This document shows positions 38,925 through 47,728 of a stretch of 64,000 nt of DNA, piece after piece. Every line of letters starts with the position of its first letter. Position 1 is the first letter of the stretch. Source of the stretch: JAUIIK01 sp963709995 (GTDB lineage Bacteria > Chloroflexota > Chloroflexia > Thermomicrobiales > CFX8); contig CAVPYN010000011.1 in assembly GCA_963709995.1 (NCBI GenBank), positions 186,001 through 250,000 of the forward strand, given 5' to 3'. The position numbers were made by a program, and so were the translations under genes. The notes under the pieces were generated by a model. That model was not told the origin of the DNA. It saw nothing but the letters and a program-made list of their open reading frames with translations, and ran no database searches.

Positions 38925-39419
38925 TCAACTCCGGCGGGCGTCATCAATCGCCCGGGCAAGATCGTCAGGCCTCAGTGAACCGATCATGACGATGCGGCCG
39001 TCCGTCAATGTCAACTCCACGCCCCGATCGCCACTGACATTGTAGGCACGCTTGCTGCCAAAACCTCGAATGCCCCACCCGCCATACTCGCGCAATGGCG
39101 AATAGGTGCGGGACTTGACTTCTGAGATCTCCGATACCTGAATCGTGCGCCTTGTGATGGGACGAAAATAGATGTCGACTGCCTCATCGGTGACGGTGAC
39201 GATCAGTTTGAGCAGTAGAAAGAGGATCGGCAACCCCAAACCGATTGCCAGCCAGAGAAGAACCGTCAGCCAGTCGGGGCCAGGGTTGTCGCCCCACGGC
39301 TCTCCGATGACGATTTGCTGTACAAATCCCCACCACAGAAGGACAACCGAAGAGCCAACGATCAACCACAGCCACCACTGCCGGAAGCCCTGCTCCTCCC
39401 GAAACCGCTCAGTTTCCAT
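38925..39419 (-). CDS. Hypothetical membrane protein, DUF6141-like
   Basis: A 164-residue protein with two membrane helices (residues ~15-35 and ~52-72) and a C-terminal soluble part resembling a PH-like domain. It begins FREEQGFRQWWLWLIV, then has VTDEAVDIYFRPITRRTIQVSEI, YGGWGIRGFGSKRAYNVSG and VELTLTDGRIVMIGSLRPDDLA. That pattern recurs in small integral-membrane proteins annotated as DUF6141 in my recollection. No function is known. It is isolated between the formate dehydrogenase operon and the M20 hydrolase. Confidence 0.6.
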   Translation of the reverse strand: METERFREEQGFRQWWLWLIVGSSVVLLWWGFVQQIVIGEPWGDNPGPDWLTVLLWLAIGLGLPILFLLLKLIVTVTDEAVDIYFRPITRRTIQVSEISEVKSRTYSPLREYGGWGIRGFGSKRAYNVSGDRGVELTLTDGRIVMIGSLRPDDLARAIDDARRS

Positions 39420-39504
39420 CTATTCCCTGTGCCAGTAGCCTTCCCGACAACCTACAACCGTTTTCGAAGACATTGATGGCGAATTGACTCGTGCTCTCCA
39501 TTCT

Positions 39505-39581
39505 TCGAAGGGGTAGGGCTCGCCCCTAACCGGCTTGGCTCCGTATACGTAGGTGGGCAGGGATAAGCCCTACCCTTTCGA
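39505..39581. repeat. Inverted repeat, MITE-like or terminator
   Basis: Arms at 39505-39520 (TCGAAGGGGTAGGGCT) and 39566-39581 (AGCCCTACCCTTTCGA) are complementary with one mismatch and are separated by 45 bases containing CGCCCCTA. It lies in a 218-base gap between two minus-strand genes. The form is like small nonautonomous repeats in Chloroflexi genomes; a terminator function is also possible. Confidence 0.6.
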
Positions 39582-39637
39582 TAGCCCCGGACATCGCCTG
39601 ACTTCATCCTCAGCAGTTCCGAACCACAGACCAATCC

Positions 39638-40867
39638 CTACTTCTCCCAGCGCTCTTCCCAATGCCGCAGTTCATCCCAGGCTTGCATCGAGAGATTCGG
39701 AGTTGTCAGGATGTCGAGCGCGGTCAGCGTCATCGCCGTCGAGACCTTGATGAACTGGTCGTAGCCGTACTCGGAGCCAGACGCTTCAACGACCTCTTGC
39801 GAATGGCCGGGAATCGGATCGTGGCTGATGGCGAAACCGCCGGTTACCGATGGCACTTTGTAGGAGATGTTGCCAAAGTCAGTCGAGTGCATCCCGCGAC
39901 CCTCGCGCGGATTAGCCAGATCCAGCCCTACGTCTTCCATGTTCTTCTGATATGACTCGCCAATTGCAAAGCTGGGACGCATGTCGTAGAGCTCGGTGCC
40001 CCTGGTCAGTTTGACCTCGCAACCGGTCATAAGCGCCGCGCCCTGGGCAATGTTCTCAACCTTCCGGCAGAGCTCTTCGACGTAGCCGCGACTGGCGGCA
40101 CGCACGGAAATCTTGGCGCTGGTGTACTTGGGGACGACGTTCGCGGCCTGGCCACCATCGGTGATGATCCCGTGGATGCGGGTGTCCATCGTGACGTGCT
40201 GGCGCAGAGCATCGATACCGGTGAAGAGGTGGATCACGGCATTCAGCGCATTTACCCCGTTGTAAGGGTCGTTGGCCGAGTGGGCTGGTTTGCCGAAGTA
40301 CTCGATGTCATATCCAGTCACCGCCAGGCAGGTGCCGTCGGGCCATTGCGTCGGCGCGCCTGCTGTGTTGCCGTGGTGGTGGATCATCAGGCAAGCGTCG
40401 ATGTCGTCGAACGCCCCATGCTCCATCTCGATCACCTTGCCAGCGCCCCCCTCTTCGGCCGGCGTGCCGAGCACAATGAAGGTGCCGCCGATCTCTTTCA
40501 TCACTTCAGCCATGCCGATTGCGGAGGCAAGTCCGGATGCGCCGATCAGATTATGTCCACAACCATGGCCGATGCCTCGTAGCGCGTCGTATTCCGCCAG
40601 CACCGCCACCGTAGGGCCGGGCCGCCCGCTTCGCAGGGTCGCCCGGAAGCCGGTTTCCAGCCCGGCATAGGGTTTCTCGACATCGAAGCCAACTTCCCGG
40701 AGGCTATCGGCGATGAGTTGCGACGCCATGAATTCCTCGAACTGGTATTCGGGATTCAGCCGGATCGTCTCGGCAACCTCAACGATATGGTCTCGTTCCC
40801 CGTTTATCGCTGCCTTGATCCGGCTGCGAAGCTCTGCCTTCTTCTGCTCAGAGATCGTTGCTGACAT
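39638..40867 (-). CDS. M20 family metallo-amidohydrolase (AbgB/HipO-like)
   Basis: A 409-residue peptidase M20D protein of the aminobenzoyl-glutamate/N-acyl amino acid hydrolase group. Two-metal site motifs are AEYDALRGIGHGCGHNLIG, GTPAEEGGAGK and the His in AISHDPIPGHSQ; the dimerisation domain is GYDIEYFGKPAHSANDPYNGVNALNAV. The start MSATISEQKKAEL at 40867 follows AGGAAGGA; an open frame continues upstream but encodes unrelated sequence that overlaps the divergent HEAT gene. Substrate is unknown; the family cleaves amide bonds of acylated amino acids. Confidence 0.9.
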   Translation of the reverse strand: MSATISEQKKAELRSRIKAAINGERDHIVEVAETIRLNPEYQFEEFMASQLIADSLREVGFDVEKPYAGLETGFRATLRSGRPGPTVAVLAEYDALRGIGHGCGHNLIGASGLASAIGMAEVMKEIGGTFIVLGTPAEEGGAGKVIEMEHGAFDDIDACLMIHHHGNTAGAPTQWPDGTCLAVTGYDIEYFGKPAHSANDPYNGVNALNAVIHLFTGIDALRQHVTMDTRIHGIITDGGQAANVVPKYTSAKISVRAASRGYVEELCRKVENIAQGAALMTGCEVKLTRGTELYDMRPSFAIGESYQKNMEDVGLDLANPREGRGMHSTDFGNISYKVPSVTGGFAISHDPIPGHSQEVVEASGSEYGYDQFIKVSTAMTLTALDILTTPNLSMQAWDELRHWEERWEK

Positions 40868-40931
40868 GGTGTTGGAAGTCCTTCCTGACCGGCTACGATT
40901 GACAGCGTCGAGACTAGCATGTGAACAGCGA

Positions 40932-41480
40932 ATGACGATGAGCGGAACGCGGCGTTTCGACCAGCTCACAGACAGACTCTCAGGAGGGGATCGCCGGTCG
41001 ATTGGGGAGGCCAACGCGGTTGTCTCCGAAGTGCTCGTGGATTCCGCGCTATTCCCCCTATTGGTCCGGGCGCTCGAATACCCTGATGAGATCGTCCGGA
41101 TGCGAGCTGCCGACGCCATCGAAAAGATCACGATCTCCCGGCCCGATCTTCTGCGAGGATATGAAGCGCACATGATCGACAGGATCGCCGCGACACCACA
41201 GCAGGAGGTGCGCTGGCATGTCGCCCAGATCATTCCGCGTTTGAACCTGGACAGCATCGAGCGAGAGCGGGCGCTTGCAATCCTCACCGGCTACCTCAAC
41301 GATAGGAGCCGCATCGTCCAGACGTTTGCCATGCAGGCGCTGGCCGATCTCGCCAGAGACGATCAGGATCTCCGGCGCCGGGTACTCCCGATGCTCGAAC
41401 AGCTCGCAGTTACAGGTAGCCCGGCCGTGAGGTCGCGCGGAAGAAGATTAGTTGCCCAGCTTCGAGAGGATGGGCAATAA
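40932..41480 (+). CDS. HEAT-repeat protein
   Basis: A 182-residue all-helical protein with HEAT-like repeats: LFPLLVRALEYPDEIVRMRAADAIEKI, DRIAATPQQEVRWHVAQIIPRL and GYLNDRSRIVQTFAMQALADLA, each a pair of helices with the Asp/Arg pattern at the turn. Such proteins serve as protein-binding scaffolds. It is divergent from the M20 gene. Start codons at 40932 and 40938 are both possible. No partner can be inferred. Confidence 0.72.
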   Translation: MTMSGTRRFDQLTDRLSGGDRRSIGEANAVVSEVLVDSALFPLLVRALEYPDEIVRMRAADAIEKITISRPDLLRGYEAHMIDRIAATPQQEVRWHVAQIIPRLNLDSIERERALAILTGYLNDRSRIVQTFAMQALADLARDDQDLRRRVLPMLEQLAVTGSPAVRSRGRRLVAQLREDGQ

Positions 41481-41613
41481 GCCAGTTCGGTCCAGCGTCG
41501 TGCCGGCCTGGTACTTCCGCCTGAGATGTCGCGCGCTGCTTCTATCCGATATCCCACGGTATCTGCTAGGTTGGACGTAACAAGCAACGGTGCAAATGGA
41601 AACGGTGAAACAT

Positions 41614-42555
41614 ATGACAGATCGACGGCCATTCTCATTCGCGGCAATGATCCGCGGGGCGGATTCTGGGGGCGATTTTCTCAACCAGGTCCGGCAAATC
41701 GAGCAGATGGGCTACTCGACGCTCGCGATGGTCGACCACTTCAACCCGACCTATTCACCGACGCCGGGGTTGACCGCGGCAGCCGTCGTCGCGCCTTCGC
41801 TGCGTGTGCTCGCGACCGTCTACGACAATGATTTTCGCAACCCGGTGTTGCTTGCCAAGGAAATCGCGACACTCGACCAGATCAGCGGTGGCAGGGTCGA
41901 TTTCGGTATCGGTGCTGGCTGGCTACAGCGCGACTACGATCAGACAGGAATTCCGTACGACCGCCCCGGTGTGCGGATTAGCCGTATGGAGGAAGCCCTA
42001 AGTGTCTTCAAGGGCGCATGGAGCGGGGAGTCATTCAGTTTCGAAGGCGAGCACTATCATGTCCGGGATCACCAGGGTTACCCCGCGACCGTTCAGCAGC
42101 CGCACCCGCCGATCTATATCGGTGGGGGCGGCCAGCGCATCCTTGGGATCGCTGGTCGCGAGGCGGATATCATCGGTGTCCATGTTCGCTTCGGTCCAGA
42201 GGGCGCGCTCGACAGTGCCGACACAATTCACGCCGAGTTGGTGAAAAAGATCGACTGGATCCGGGATGGCGCTGGAGACCGGTTCGAAGAGATCGAATTG
42301 GCGCTACTGCTCTTCGCAGCGAAGATCGTCGACTCCGAATCGGAGAAGCAAGCAGAGATAGCACGGATCGCCGAAGCGAATGAGATGTCCGAAGCGGCGG
42401 TTAGCGCCTCGCCGTACTACCTGGTCGGCAGCGAAGCTGAGCTCGTCGAGCAGATCCAGGGGCTCCGCGAGACGTTCAACATCAGCCACTTCACCGTCGT
42501 TGCACCGGATGTCGTTGGTTTCGCCCCGGTCGTGAAGCGTTTGACTACAGCCTAG
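41614..42555 (+). CDS. LLM-class F420-dependent oxidoreductase
   Basis: A 313-residue luciferase-like TIM-barrel protein of the F420-dependent group. The pattern FSFAAMIRGADSGGDFL, YSTLAMVDHF, LATVYDNDFRNPVLLAKEIATLD, SGGRVDFGIGAGWLQRDYDQ and PPIYIGGGGQRILGIAGR is typical of this subfamily (TIGR03621-like). Members use reduced coenzyme F420 to reduce diverse substrates; F420 is common in Actinobacteria and in Thermomicrobia. Upstream in-frame starts (41590, 41596) exist; 41614 is preferred because it gives MTDRRPFSF close to the barrel. It converges with the FAD oxidase gene. Confidence 0.88.
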   Translation: MTDRRPFSFAAMIRGADSGGDFLNQVRQIEQMGYSTLAMVDHFNPTYSPTPGLTAAAVVAPSLRVLATVYDNDFRNPVLLAKEIATLDQISGGRVDFGIGAGWLQRDYDQTGIPYDRPGVRISRMEEALSVFKGAWSGESFSFEGEHYHVRDHQGYPATVQQPHPPIYIGGGGQRILGIAGREADIIGVHVRFGPEGALDSADTIHAELVKKIDWIRDGAGDRFEEIELALLLFAAKIVDSESEKQAEIARIAEANEMSEAAVSASPYYLVGSEAELVEQIQGLRETFNISHFTVVAPDVVGFAPVVKRLTTA

Positions 42556-42609
42556 ACCCGAGGCGGTCATCCTGCCTGGTGTCGCAACCCGGCGGCACGA
42601 ACACAAAAT

Positions 42610-42637
42610 GGTCCCCCGCCGCAAGTGGAGGGGGACC
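42610..42637 (-). terminator. Hairpin terminator between convergent genes
   Basis: GGTCCCCC (42610-42617) pairs with GGGGGACC (42630-42637) around a 12-base loop. Reading the minus strand, the stem is followed by CATTTTGTG, so it would mainly end transcription from the FAD oxidase gene, with a possible action in the other direction. Confidence 0.65.
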
Positions 42638-42645
42638 GTCAATGC

Positions 42646-44052
42646 TCAGATCCGCGGCGACCAATCGGGCGCGGGACGGATGTTCTGGTTCAGACGGAAG
42701 AGATTGGTAGGGTCATACTTCCGCTTCGCCAGCGCCAGGCGCTCGTAGGTGGCCGGTGGGTAAGCCTCATGAACACGATCGTCGCCCTCCTGTTCCAGGA
42801 AGTTGACGTAGACGCCAACGGTACTGTCCTTCAGCTTGTTCCACAACTCGACGGACCAGAAATGATCGTACGCTTCGCCACCGATGCCGATCACCGCGAG
42901 AAAGATCGGCTTGTCGCGGTGCGCGAAGGCTGTCTCGCTGGCAGGCACGCGGCCGAATGCTCCTCCCAAACCACGCAGCTGCACCATGCCTACCGGATGC
43001 GGGTGCTTCTCAAAGTGTTCGAGGATGATATCGATGTCCTCGTCAGAAAGCTCGTGCATATATCCGGACCGGACGGTCGCGGCGTGCGGGGTCGCGCCGA
43101 TCTCGGTGTAGGCGAACATGCCAGAGTACGGGATCGGTGCAACGGTGTCGGCGATCGGCGTGGCGAGCGCGCGCAACGGCTCGAGCGCCCTCTCCCCTTC
43201 TTCCGGATCGCCGACCCAGGTGGCCAGGATCATGACAACGAGCTGACCGACCGCCTCCTCTGGAATAAACGGAGCAGGTGGCGCTGCCATCATGAAGGTG
43301 ATCGTCGTCAATTCATCGGGGGCGTGCGGCGTGTAATCGGCATAGCCGCGCAGGACTTCCGGCGTAGCTGGCAGGATAAGCGCGCCGCCAAGAACCGTGC
43401 CGACCGGGTGCAGCTTGTACTCGAAGCCGGTGATGACGCCAAAGTTGCCACCGCCACCACGAATCGCCCAGAACAGTTCGGGGTGCTGGTCGTGGCTGGC
43501 GACGAGAATCCGCCCATCGGCGGTGACGATCTCAGCGGAAAGCAGGTTGTCGATCGTCAGCCCCTGCTTGCGAACCATCCAGCCGATGCCGCCGCCCAGG
43601 GTCAGGCCGCCAATGCCTACCGTATGCGTGTCGCCGGTCGAGAGTCCAAGGCCGTACGGCGAAGTTGCCGCGAAGAGGTCGCCGCTTGTAGCGCCCGGCT
43701 GTGCCCAGGCCGTCTGACGAACCGGATCGACACTCACTGCCTTCATCCGCGAAAGATCGATGACCAGGCTGTGATCGACCGAGCTGTGCCCGGCCAGGCT
43801 ATGACCGCCGCTGCGCACAGCCAGTGGGAGGTCGCGAGCACGAGCGAACTCGACTGCCCGGACGACGTCACCAGCATCGGCTGCGCGGACGATCAGCGAT
43901 GGATACGCGTTGACACCTAAATTGTGTGTCTGTCGCGCGGTGTCATACTCTGCCGTCTCCGGGAGGATCACTTCTCCCAGCAGCCGCGTCTGCAACGCCT
44001 GAACGGCAAGCTGGTCGATTCCCGTTGTGGGACGAACCTCAGTCACAACCAT
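42646..44052 (-). CDS. FAD-linked oxidase, berberine-bridge type
   Basis: A 468-residue flavoprotein with an N-terminal FAD_binding_4 (PCMH) domain and a C-terminal BBE segment. RSGGHSLAGHSS (residues 80-91) holds the His that carries covalently bound FAD in this family; IGGLTLGGGIGWMVRKQGLTIDN and IRGGGGNFGVIT follow. The end HEAYPPATYERLALAKRKYDPTNLFRLNQNI is the BBE domain. Such enzymes oxidise sugars, alkaloids or other secondary compounds. The ATG at 44052 has GGAAGGA at nine bases, which decides against the longer frame. Substrate unknown. Confidence 0.92.
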   Translation of the reverse strand: MVVTEVRPTTGIDQLAVQALQTRLLGEVILPETAEYDTARQTHNLGVNAYPSLIVRAADAGDVVRAVEFARARDLPLAVRSGGHSLAGHSSVDHSLVIDLSRMKAVSVDPVRQTAWAQPGATSGDLFAATSPYGLGLSTGDTHTVGIGGLTLGGGIGWMVRKQGLTIDNLLSAEIVTADGRILVASHDQHPELFWAIRGGGGNFGVITGFEYKLHPVGTVLGGALILPATPEVLRGYADYTPHAPDELTTITFMMAAPPAPFIPEEAVGQLVVMILATWVGDPEEGERALEPLRALATPIADTVAPIPYSGMFAYTEIGATPHAATVRSGYMHELSDEDIDIILEHFEKHPHPVGMVQLRGLGGAFGRVPASETAFAHRDKPIFLAVIGIGGEAYDHFWSVELWNKLKDSTVGVYVNFLEQEGDDRVHEAYPPATYERLALAKRKYDPTNLFRLNQNIRPAPDWSPRI

Positions 44053-44318
44053 TGTGACGTCCTTCCATTTGATTCCGCGCCCGGACCGTTCGCCGGGGGC
44101 TGCGCGTCGTTGCGCAATCTGAGTCCAGTATCGCTGCAGCGTGGCATGGCGGGAACCGGCGATGCGGGGAGATCGGGACCTGTGAGAAACCGGGGGAATC
44201 AACCTGGTAAGCTGGGGAGGTAAGAAATACAATTCAGCGTTTCAGGTCGTCGCCCGAACAGCGGGGGTCGCATTTCAGGCAATCGCCGTTCGATCGCGTA
44301 GCGGGATGATGGCGCGAG

Positions 44319-46085
44319 ATGTCGAGGCCAGCCGAGAATTCGACGCAACAGAACCGGTCAGAAACACACATTCCACTCGATGCCCCACCCCTCGCGGTGA
44401 CGATCCCAGCCCCGGAGAAAGCGAAGGATGGCATCGGCCCATCGTTTTCCGAGTCACAGTACCAGGCAATCTTCGAGACAAGTAGCGACGGGCTCATCAT
44501 CAACGACCTGGAGACCGGCGTCGTTCTTGAGGCAAATCCGGCCGCTTGCCGGATGCACGGCTATGAGCAGATGATCGGACTCCACCCGACAGTCTTCATC
44601 CATCCAAACAACCACCAGACCTTCGATGCGTACCTGCGAGCGTTGCAGAAGGGCGTCGAGTTTCGCTGCAGGGCACAGGATGTCTGCCGCGATGGCGTTA
44701 GCTTTGATGTCGAGGTGACCGGACGAGGATTTACCTATCAGGGCAAACCGGCGATTCTGAGCGTCATCCGCGATATCAGCGACGAGGTCCGGGCCATGCA
44801 GATCCTGGAGGAGCGTGTCGCCGAGCGGACATCTGAGATAGAGCGCCGGCGGATGGTTGCCGAAGGGCTGCGCGATCTGCTTGCTGTCGTGAACTCCCGC
44901 TTGACGCTCGATGAGATCCTCGAATACATCGTGGCACAGTCCCGCCAGCTACTCGACTGCGACGCCTGCGCAATCTTCCTCCCTTTCGAGGAACACGACG
45001 GCGTGATGCTCAGGATTCGCGCCGCAAGCGGTCTGGAGCTTGCGTACAAGACGGTCAGACTGCCGGTCAACCTGTCTTCAACCGGACTCGCCTTCAGCCA
45101 CCTCCAACCCGTCGCCGTCTCGGACCTGCAGGACGTCCTGCCTGACCTGTCGACGGAGTCCCCGGAAATCGAGTTTGACGAGCGCCCAGCATACATCCAG
45201 ATCAGCCGCCTGCCATCGATCCTTGACGATGAGTCCGGATCCGACCTCGCGCCCCTCCGCGCTTTTGCAGCAGCGTATGGCGCACTGCTGGCATTGCCGC
45301 TAGCGGTCAAGGATGAGCGCTACGGAGCCCTGTCACTCTACTATCGGCAACCCCGCGATTTCGACGATGACCACATAGCCCTGGCCACGGCGTTCGCGGA
45401 CCAAACTGCGCTGGTGCTGGAAAACGCGCGGCTTCGAGAGCAGGCGGAGCAGGCCGCCGTGTTCGAAGACCGGCAACACCTGGCGCGCGAGCTCCACGAC
45501 GCGGTGACCCAAACGCTTTTCTCCGCCAACCTCATCGCCGAGGTGCTGCCGGAGTTGTGGGATACGAACCCCGTGGAGGCACGCCAGCGCTTGGCACAGC
45601 TTCGCCGCCTCGCGCGCGGGGCGCTCGCCGAAATGCGCTTGCTGCTCGTCGAGTTGCGACCACAGGTTCTGACCGATCACACCCTGGGGGATCTTCTGCG
45701 CCAGCTTGGCGAGGCTGCTTCGGGAAGCACCGGCGCGGGCGTAACAGTCCGGATGGAAGGACCGAGCACGGCCCGTCTCCCGGCCGAAGTTCAGGCCGCG
45801 TTTTTCCGGATCGCCCAGGAGTCCTTGAACAACATCGTCAAGCATGCGCAGGCCACGCGCGTCGATATCTTCCTCCTCTACGAGTCGGACGGAGGGGTCA
45901 GGCTGGAGATTCGTGACGACGGTCGCGGCTTCAATGTGGCCGCCAATGAGCCCGGGCATCTCGGGCTTGGCATCATGCGTGAACGGGCTCAGGACATCGA
46001 CGCTGTTCTCCGGATCGACAGCCAGATCGAACGAGGAACCTGGATCGAACTCACCTGGCGTTGTAAGGACAGATCGACAACATGA
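44319..46085 (+). CDS. Sensor histidine kinase, PAS-GAF-HisKA_3
   Basis: A cytoplasmic 588-residue kinase of the NarX/DesK family. Domains in order: PAS (residues ~45-160, with VIRDISDEVRAM as its exit), a short coiled coil, GAF (~185-370), HisKA_3 with the phospho-accepting His393 in LARELHDAVTQTLFS, and an HATPase with N box ESLNNIVKHA, G1 DDGRGF and G2 GLGI. No membrane segment is visible, so the signal is probably intracellular or diffusible, sensed by PAS or GAF. The stop overlaps the response-regulator ATG (ATGA). Confidence 0.94.
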   Translation: MSRPAENSTQQNRSETHIPLDAPPLAVTIPAPEKAKDGIGPSFSESQYQAIFETSSDGLIINDLETGVVLEANPAACRMHGYEQMIGLHPTVFIHPNNHQTFDAYLRALQKGVEFRCRAQDVCRDGVSFDVEVTGRGFTYQGKPAILSVIRDISDEVRAMQILEERVAERTSEIERRRMVAEGLRDLLAVVNSRLTLDEILEYIVAQSRQLLDCDACAIFLPFEEHDGVMLRIRAASGLELAYKTVRLPVNLSSTGLAFSHLQPVAVSDLQDVLPDLSTESPEIEFDERPAYIQISRLPSILDDESGSDLAPLRAFAAAYGALLALPLAVKDERYGALSLYYRQPRDFDDDHIALATAFADQTALVLENARLREQAEQAAVFEDRQHLARELHDAVTQTLFSANLIAEVLPELWDTNPVEARQRLAQLRRLARGALAEMRLLLVELRPQVLTDHTLGDLLRQLGEAASGSTGAGVTVRMEGPSTARLPAEVQAAFFRIAQESLNNIVKHAQATRVDIFLLYESDGGVRLEIRDDGRGFNVAANEPGHLGLGIMRERAQDIDAVLRIDSQIERGTWIELTWRCKDRSTT

Positions 46086-46771
46086 ACGTGAAGGACGCAA
46101 GCAGAGAGCAGCGGAAGATCAGAGTCCTGGTCGCGGACGACCATGCGATGGTCAGGAGCGGCCTGTGCGCCTTTCTGGGCGCGATACCGGACATGGACTG
46201 CGTCGCCGAAGCGGCAGGCGGGGACGAAGCGATCCGCATGTGCAGCGAGATCAACCCCGATGTCGTCCTGATGGATCTCGTCATGCCTGGAACCGACGGG
46301 GCTACCGCGATCCGGGCCATCCGGAGCTGCTGCCCCGGCGTACGCTTGATCGCCCTGACCAGCTTTGCCGAAGAAGATCTCGTCACCAAGGCGCTCCAGG
46401 CCGGCGCGACGGGCTACCTGCTCAAGAACGTAGGAGCCGCCGAACTCGCCGAGGCAATTCGTGAGGCGAACGCGGGCCGTCCTGCCCTCGCGCCGGAAGC
46501 CGCACAAGTCCTCATTCGCCAGGCAACCCGACCCGCAACGCCTGGCCACGATCTGACTACTCGAGAATCCGAGGTGCTCGCGTTGATGGTCCAGGGACTG
46601 AGTAACCGGGTGATCGCCGAACGGCTTTTCATCAGCCGATCGACCGTCGACTTCCACGTCAGCAACATCCTGGCCAAGCTGAGCGTCGCCAGTCGGACGG
46701 AAGCTGTCGCGGTCGCCGTTCAGCACCGCCTTGTCAACCGCGAGCCACCGTCCAGCGACGCAAAACGCTAA
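46082..46771 (+). CDS. Response regulator, NarL/LuxR family
   Basis: A 229-residue regulator with an N-terminal receiver (acidic pair D19-D20, phospho-acceptor D65 in VVLMDLVMPG, signalling Lys115 in GYLLKN) and a C-terminal LuxR-type helix-turn-helix (LTTRESEVLALMVQGLSNRVIAERLFIS then VDFHVSNILAKLSV). It is coupled to the kinase gene by a four-base overlap and is surely its partner. DNA targets cannot be inferred. The end is basic/hydrophilic. It converges with the MBL hydrolase gene. Confidence 0.96.
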   Translation: MNVKDASREQRKIRVLVADDHAMVRSGLCAFLGAIPDMDCVAEAAGGDEAIRMCSEINPDVVLMDLVMPGTDGATAIRAIRSCCPGVRLIALTSFAEEDLVTKALQAGATGYLLKNVGAAELAEAIREANAGRPALAPEAAQVLIRQATRPATPGHDLTTRESEVLALMVQGLSNRVIAERLFISRSTVDFHVSNILAKLSVASRTEAVAVAVQHRLVNREPPSSDAKR

Positions 46772-46812
46772 TCCGGACAGCGCTTCCGCTGAGGGGCGGG
46801 ATCGGTGGGACT

Positions 46813-47688
46813 CTAAACCTCAACCACGGCCCCGACGCTGCAGAAGAAGAAACGCTCGCCAAACTCGTGGGCCATCCGGGCGGCAACCTTCTGGCCGGTG
46901 CAGTGGGAGACGCCGATCCTGCCGATATTGAACTCGTGCAGGGCGGCGAGCGTGCCGCCAATCTGGTCGTCACTGACCGGCCCGAGATGAGTGCCGCCGA
47001 TAATGGTATGGAATCGATCCTGGCCGGTTTGTTCGACGATATAGGTCAAGATATTGATCAGCCCGGCATGAGAGCAGCCGAGGATCACGAACAATCCCTC
47101 GGGCGTGTGAATGACAACCGTCTGGTCATCGCGAATCGGATCGACAACCAGCGAACCTGCGTCGTCGAAATGCTTCAGAAATTGATCACCGAACTCATAG
47201 CCGGTAACCCTCGGGACCTCGCCAGTCATGCTCAGGCCGGGCGCAATCTCTCGCCAGCAGTCGTCCAGCCGGAAATCAGCGCCAGCGGACTCCAGCGCAG
47301 CCAGGCTATGAGGCACACCAATGAAGGTGAGATCGTCTCCATGTTGCGCGTAGCTCGCCTTGAACAGATCTGAGTGGGCATAGACTGGAACGGTCTCGCG
47401 ACCTGAGTCACGTCGGATCGTCTGGGCGGCGGTCAGCAATCCGCCGGTATGGTCGGCATGATGGTGACTGATCAGGACCGCCCGCGCCTCGGACAGCGGA
47501 ATGCCAAGCAGGCGAGCGTTGTTCAGAAACGCGGTTCCCTGGCCGGTGTCGAAGAGAAACGATCCATGGTCCGTCTCGATCCAAACCGACCAACCATGCT
47601 CGGCAACGACCCCGGGATTTCCGTAGACCGAATTCTCACAGAGAACCGTTGCTCGCACATCCACAAGCTCGACCTTTCGATTCCTCAC
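46813..47688 (-). CDS. MBL-fold metallo-hydrolase (COG1237-like)
   Basis: A ~291-residue metallo-beta-lactamase-fold protein. Metal-site motifs are SHHHADHTGG (HxHxDH), FLFDTGQGTAF in the first beta unit, GCSHAGLINILTY and GGTHLGPVSDD for the later ligands. The length and motifs match the COG1237 group that includes the methanopterin-related beta-RFAP synthase-like hydrolases. Starts at GTG 47688 or TTG 47700 are possible; the frame is open further but overlaps the ABC permease. It is directly downstream of the ABC-2 exporter genes and possibly in their operon. Confidence 0.87.
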   Translation of the reverse strand: MRNRKVELVDVRATVLCENSVYGNPGVVAEHGWSVWIETDHGSFLFDTGQGTAFLNNARLLGIPLSEARAVLISHHHADHTGGLLTAAQTIRRDSGRETVPVYAHSDLFKASYAQHGDDLTFIGVPHSLAALESAGADFRLDDCWREIAPGLSMTGEVPRVTGYEFGDQFLKHFDDAGSLVVDPIRDDQTVVIHTPEGLFVILGCSHAGLINILTYIVEQTGQDRFHTIIGGTHLGPVSDDQIGGTLAALHEFNIGRIGVSHCTGQKVAARMAHEFGERFFFCSVGAVVEV

Positions 47689-47728
47689 GAACGCAACCAG
47701 ATTGTTCGGACTCTCCCTGTTCCCTATC

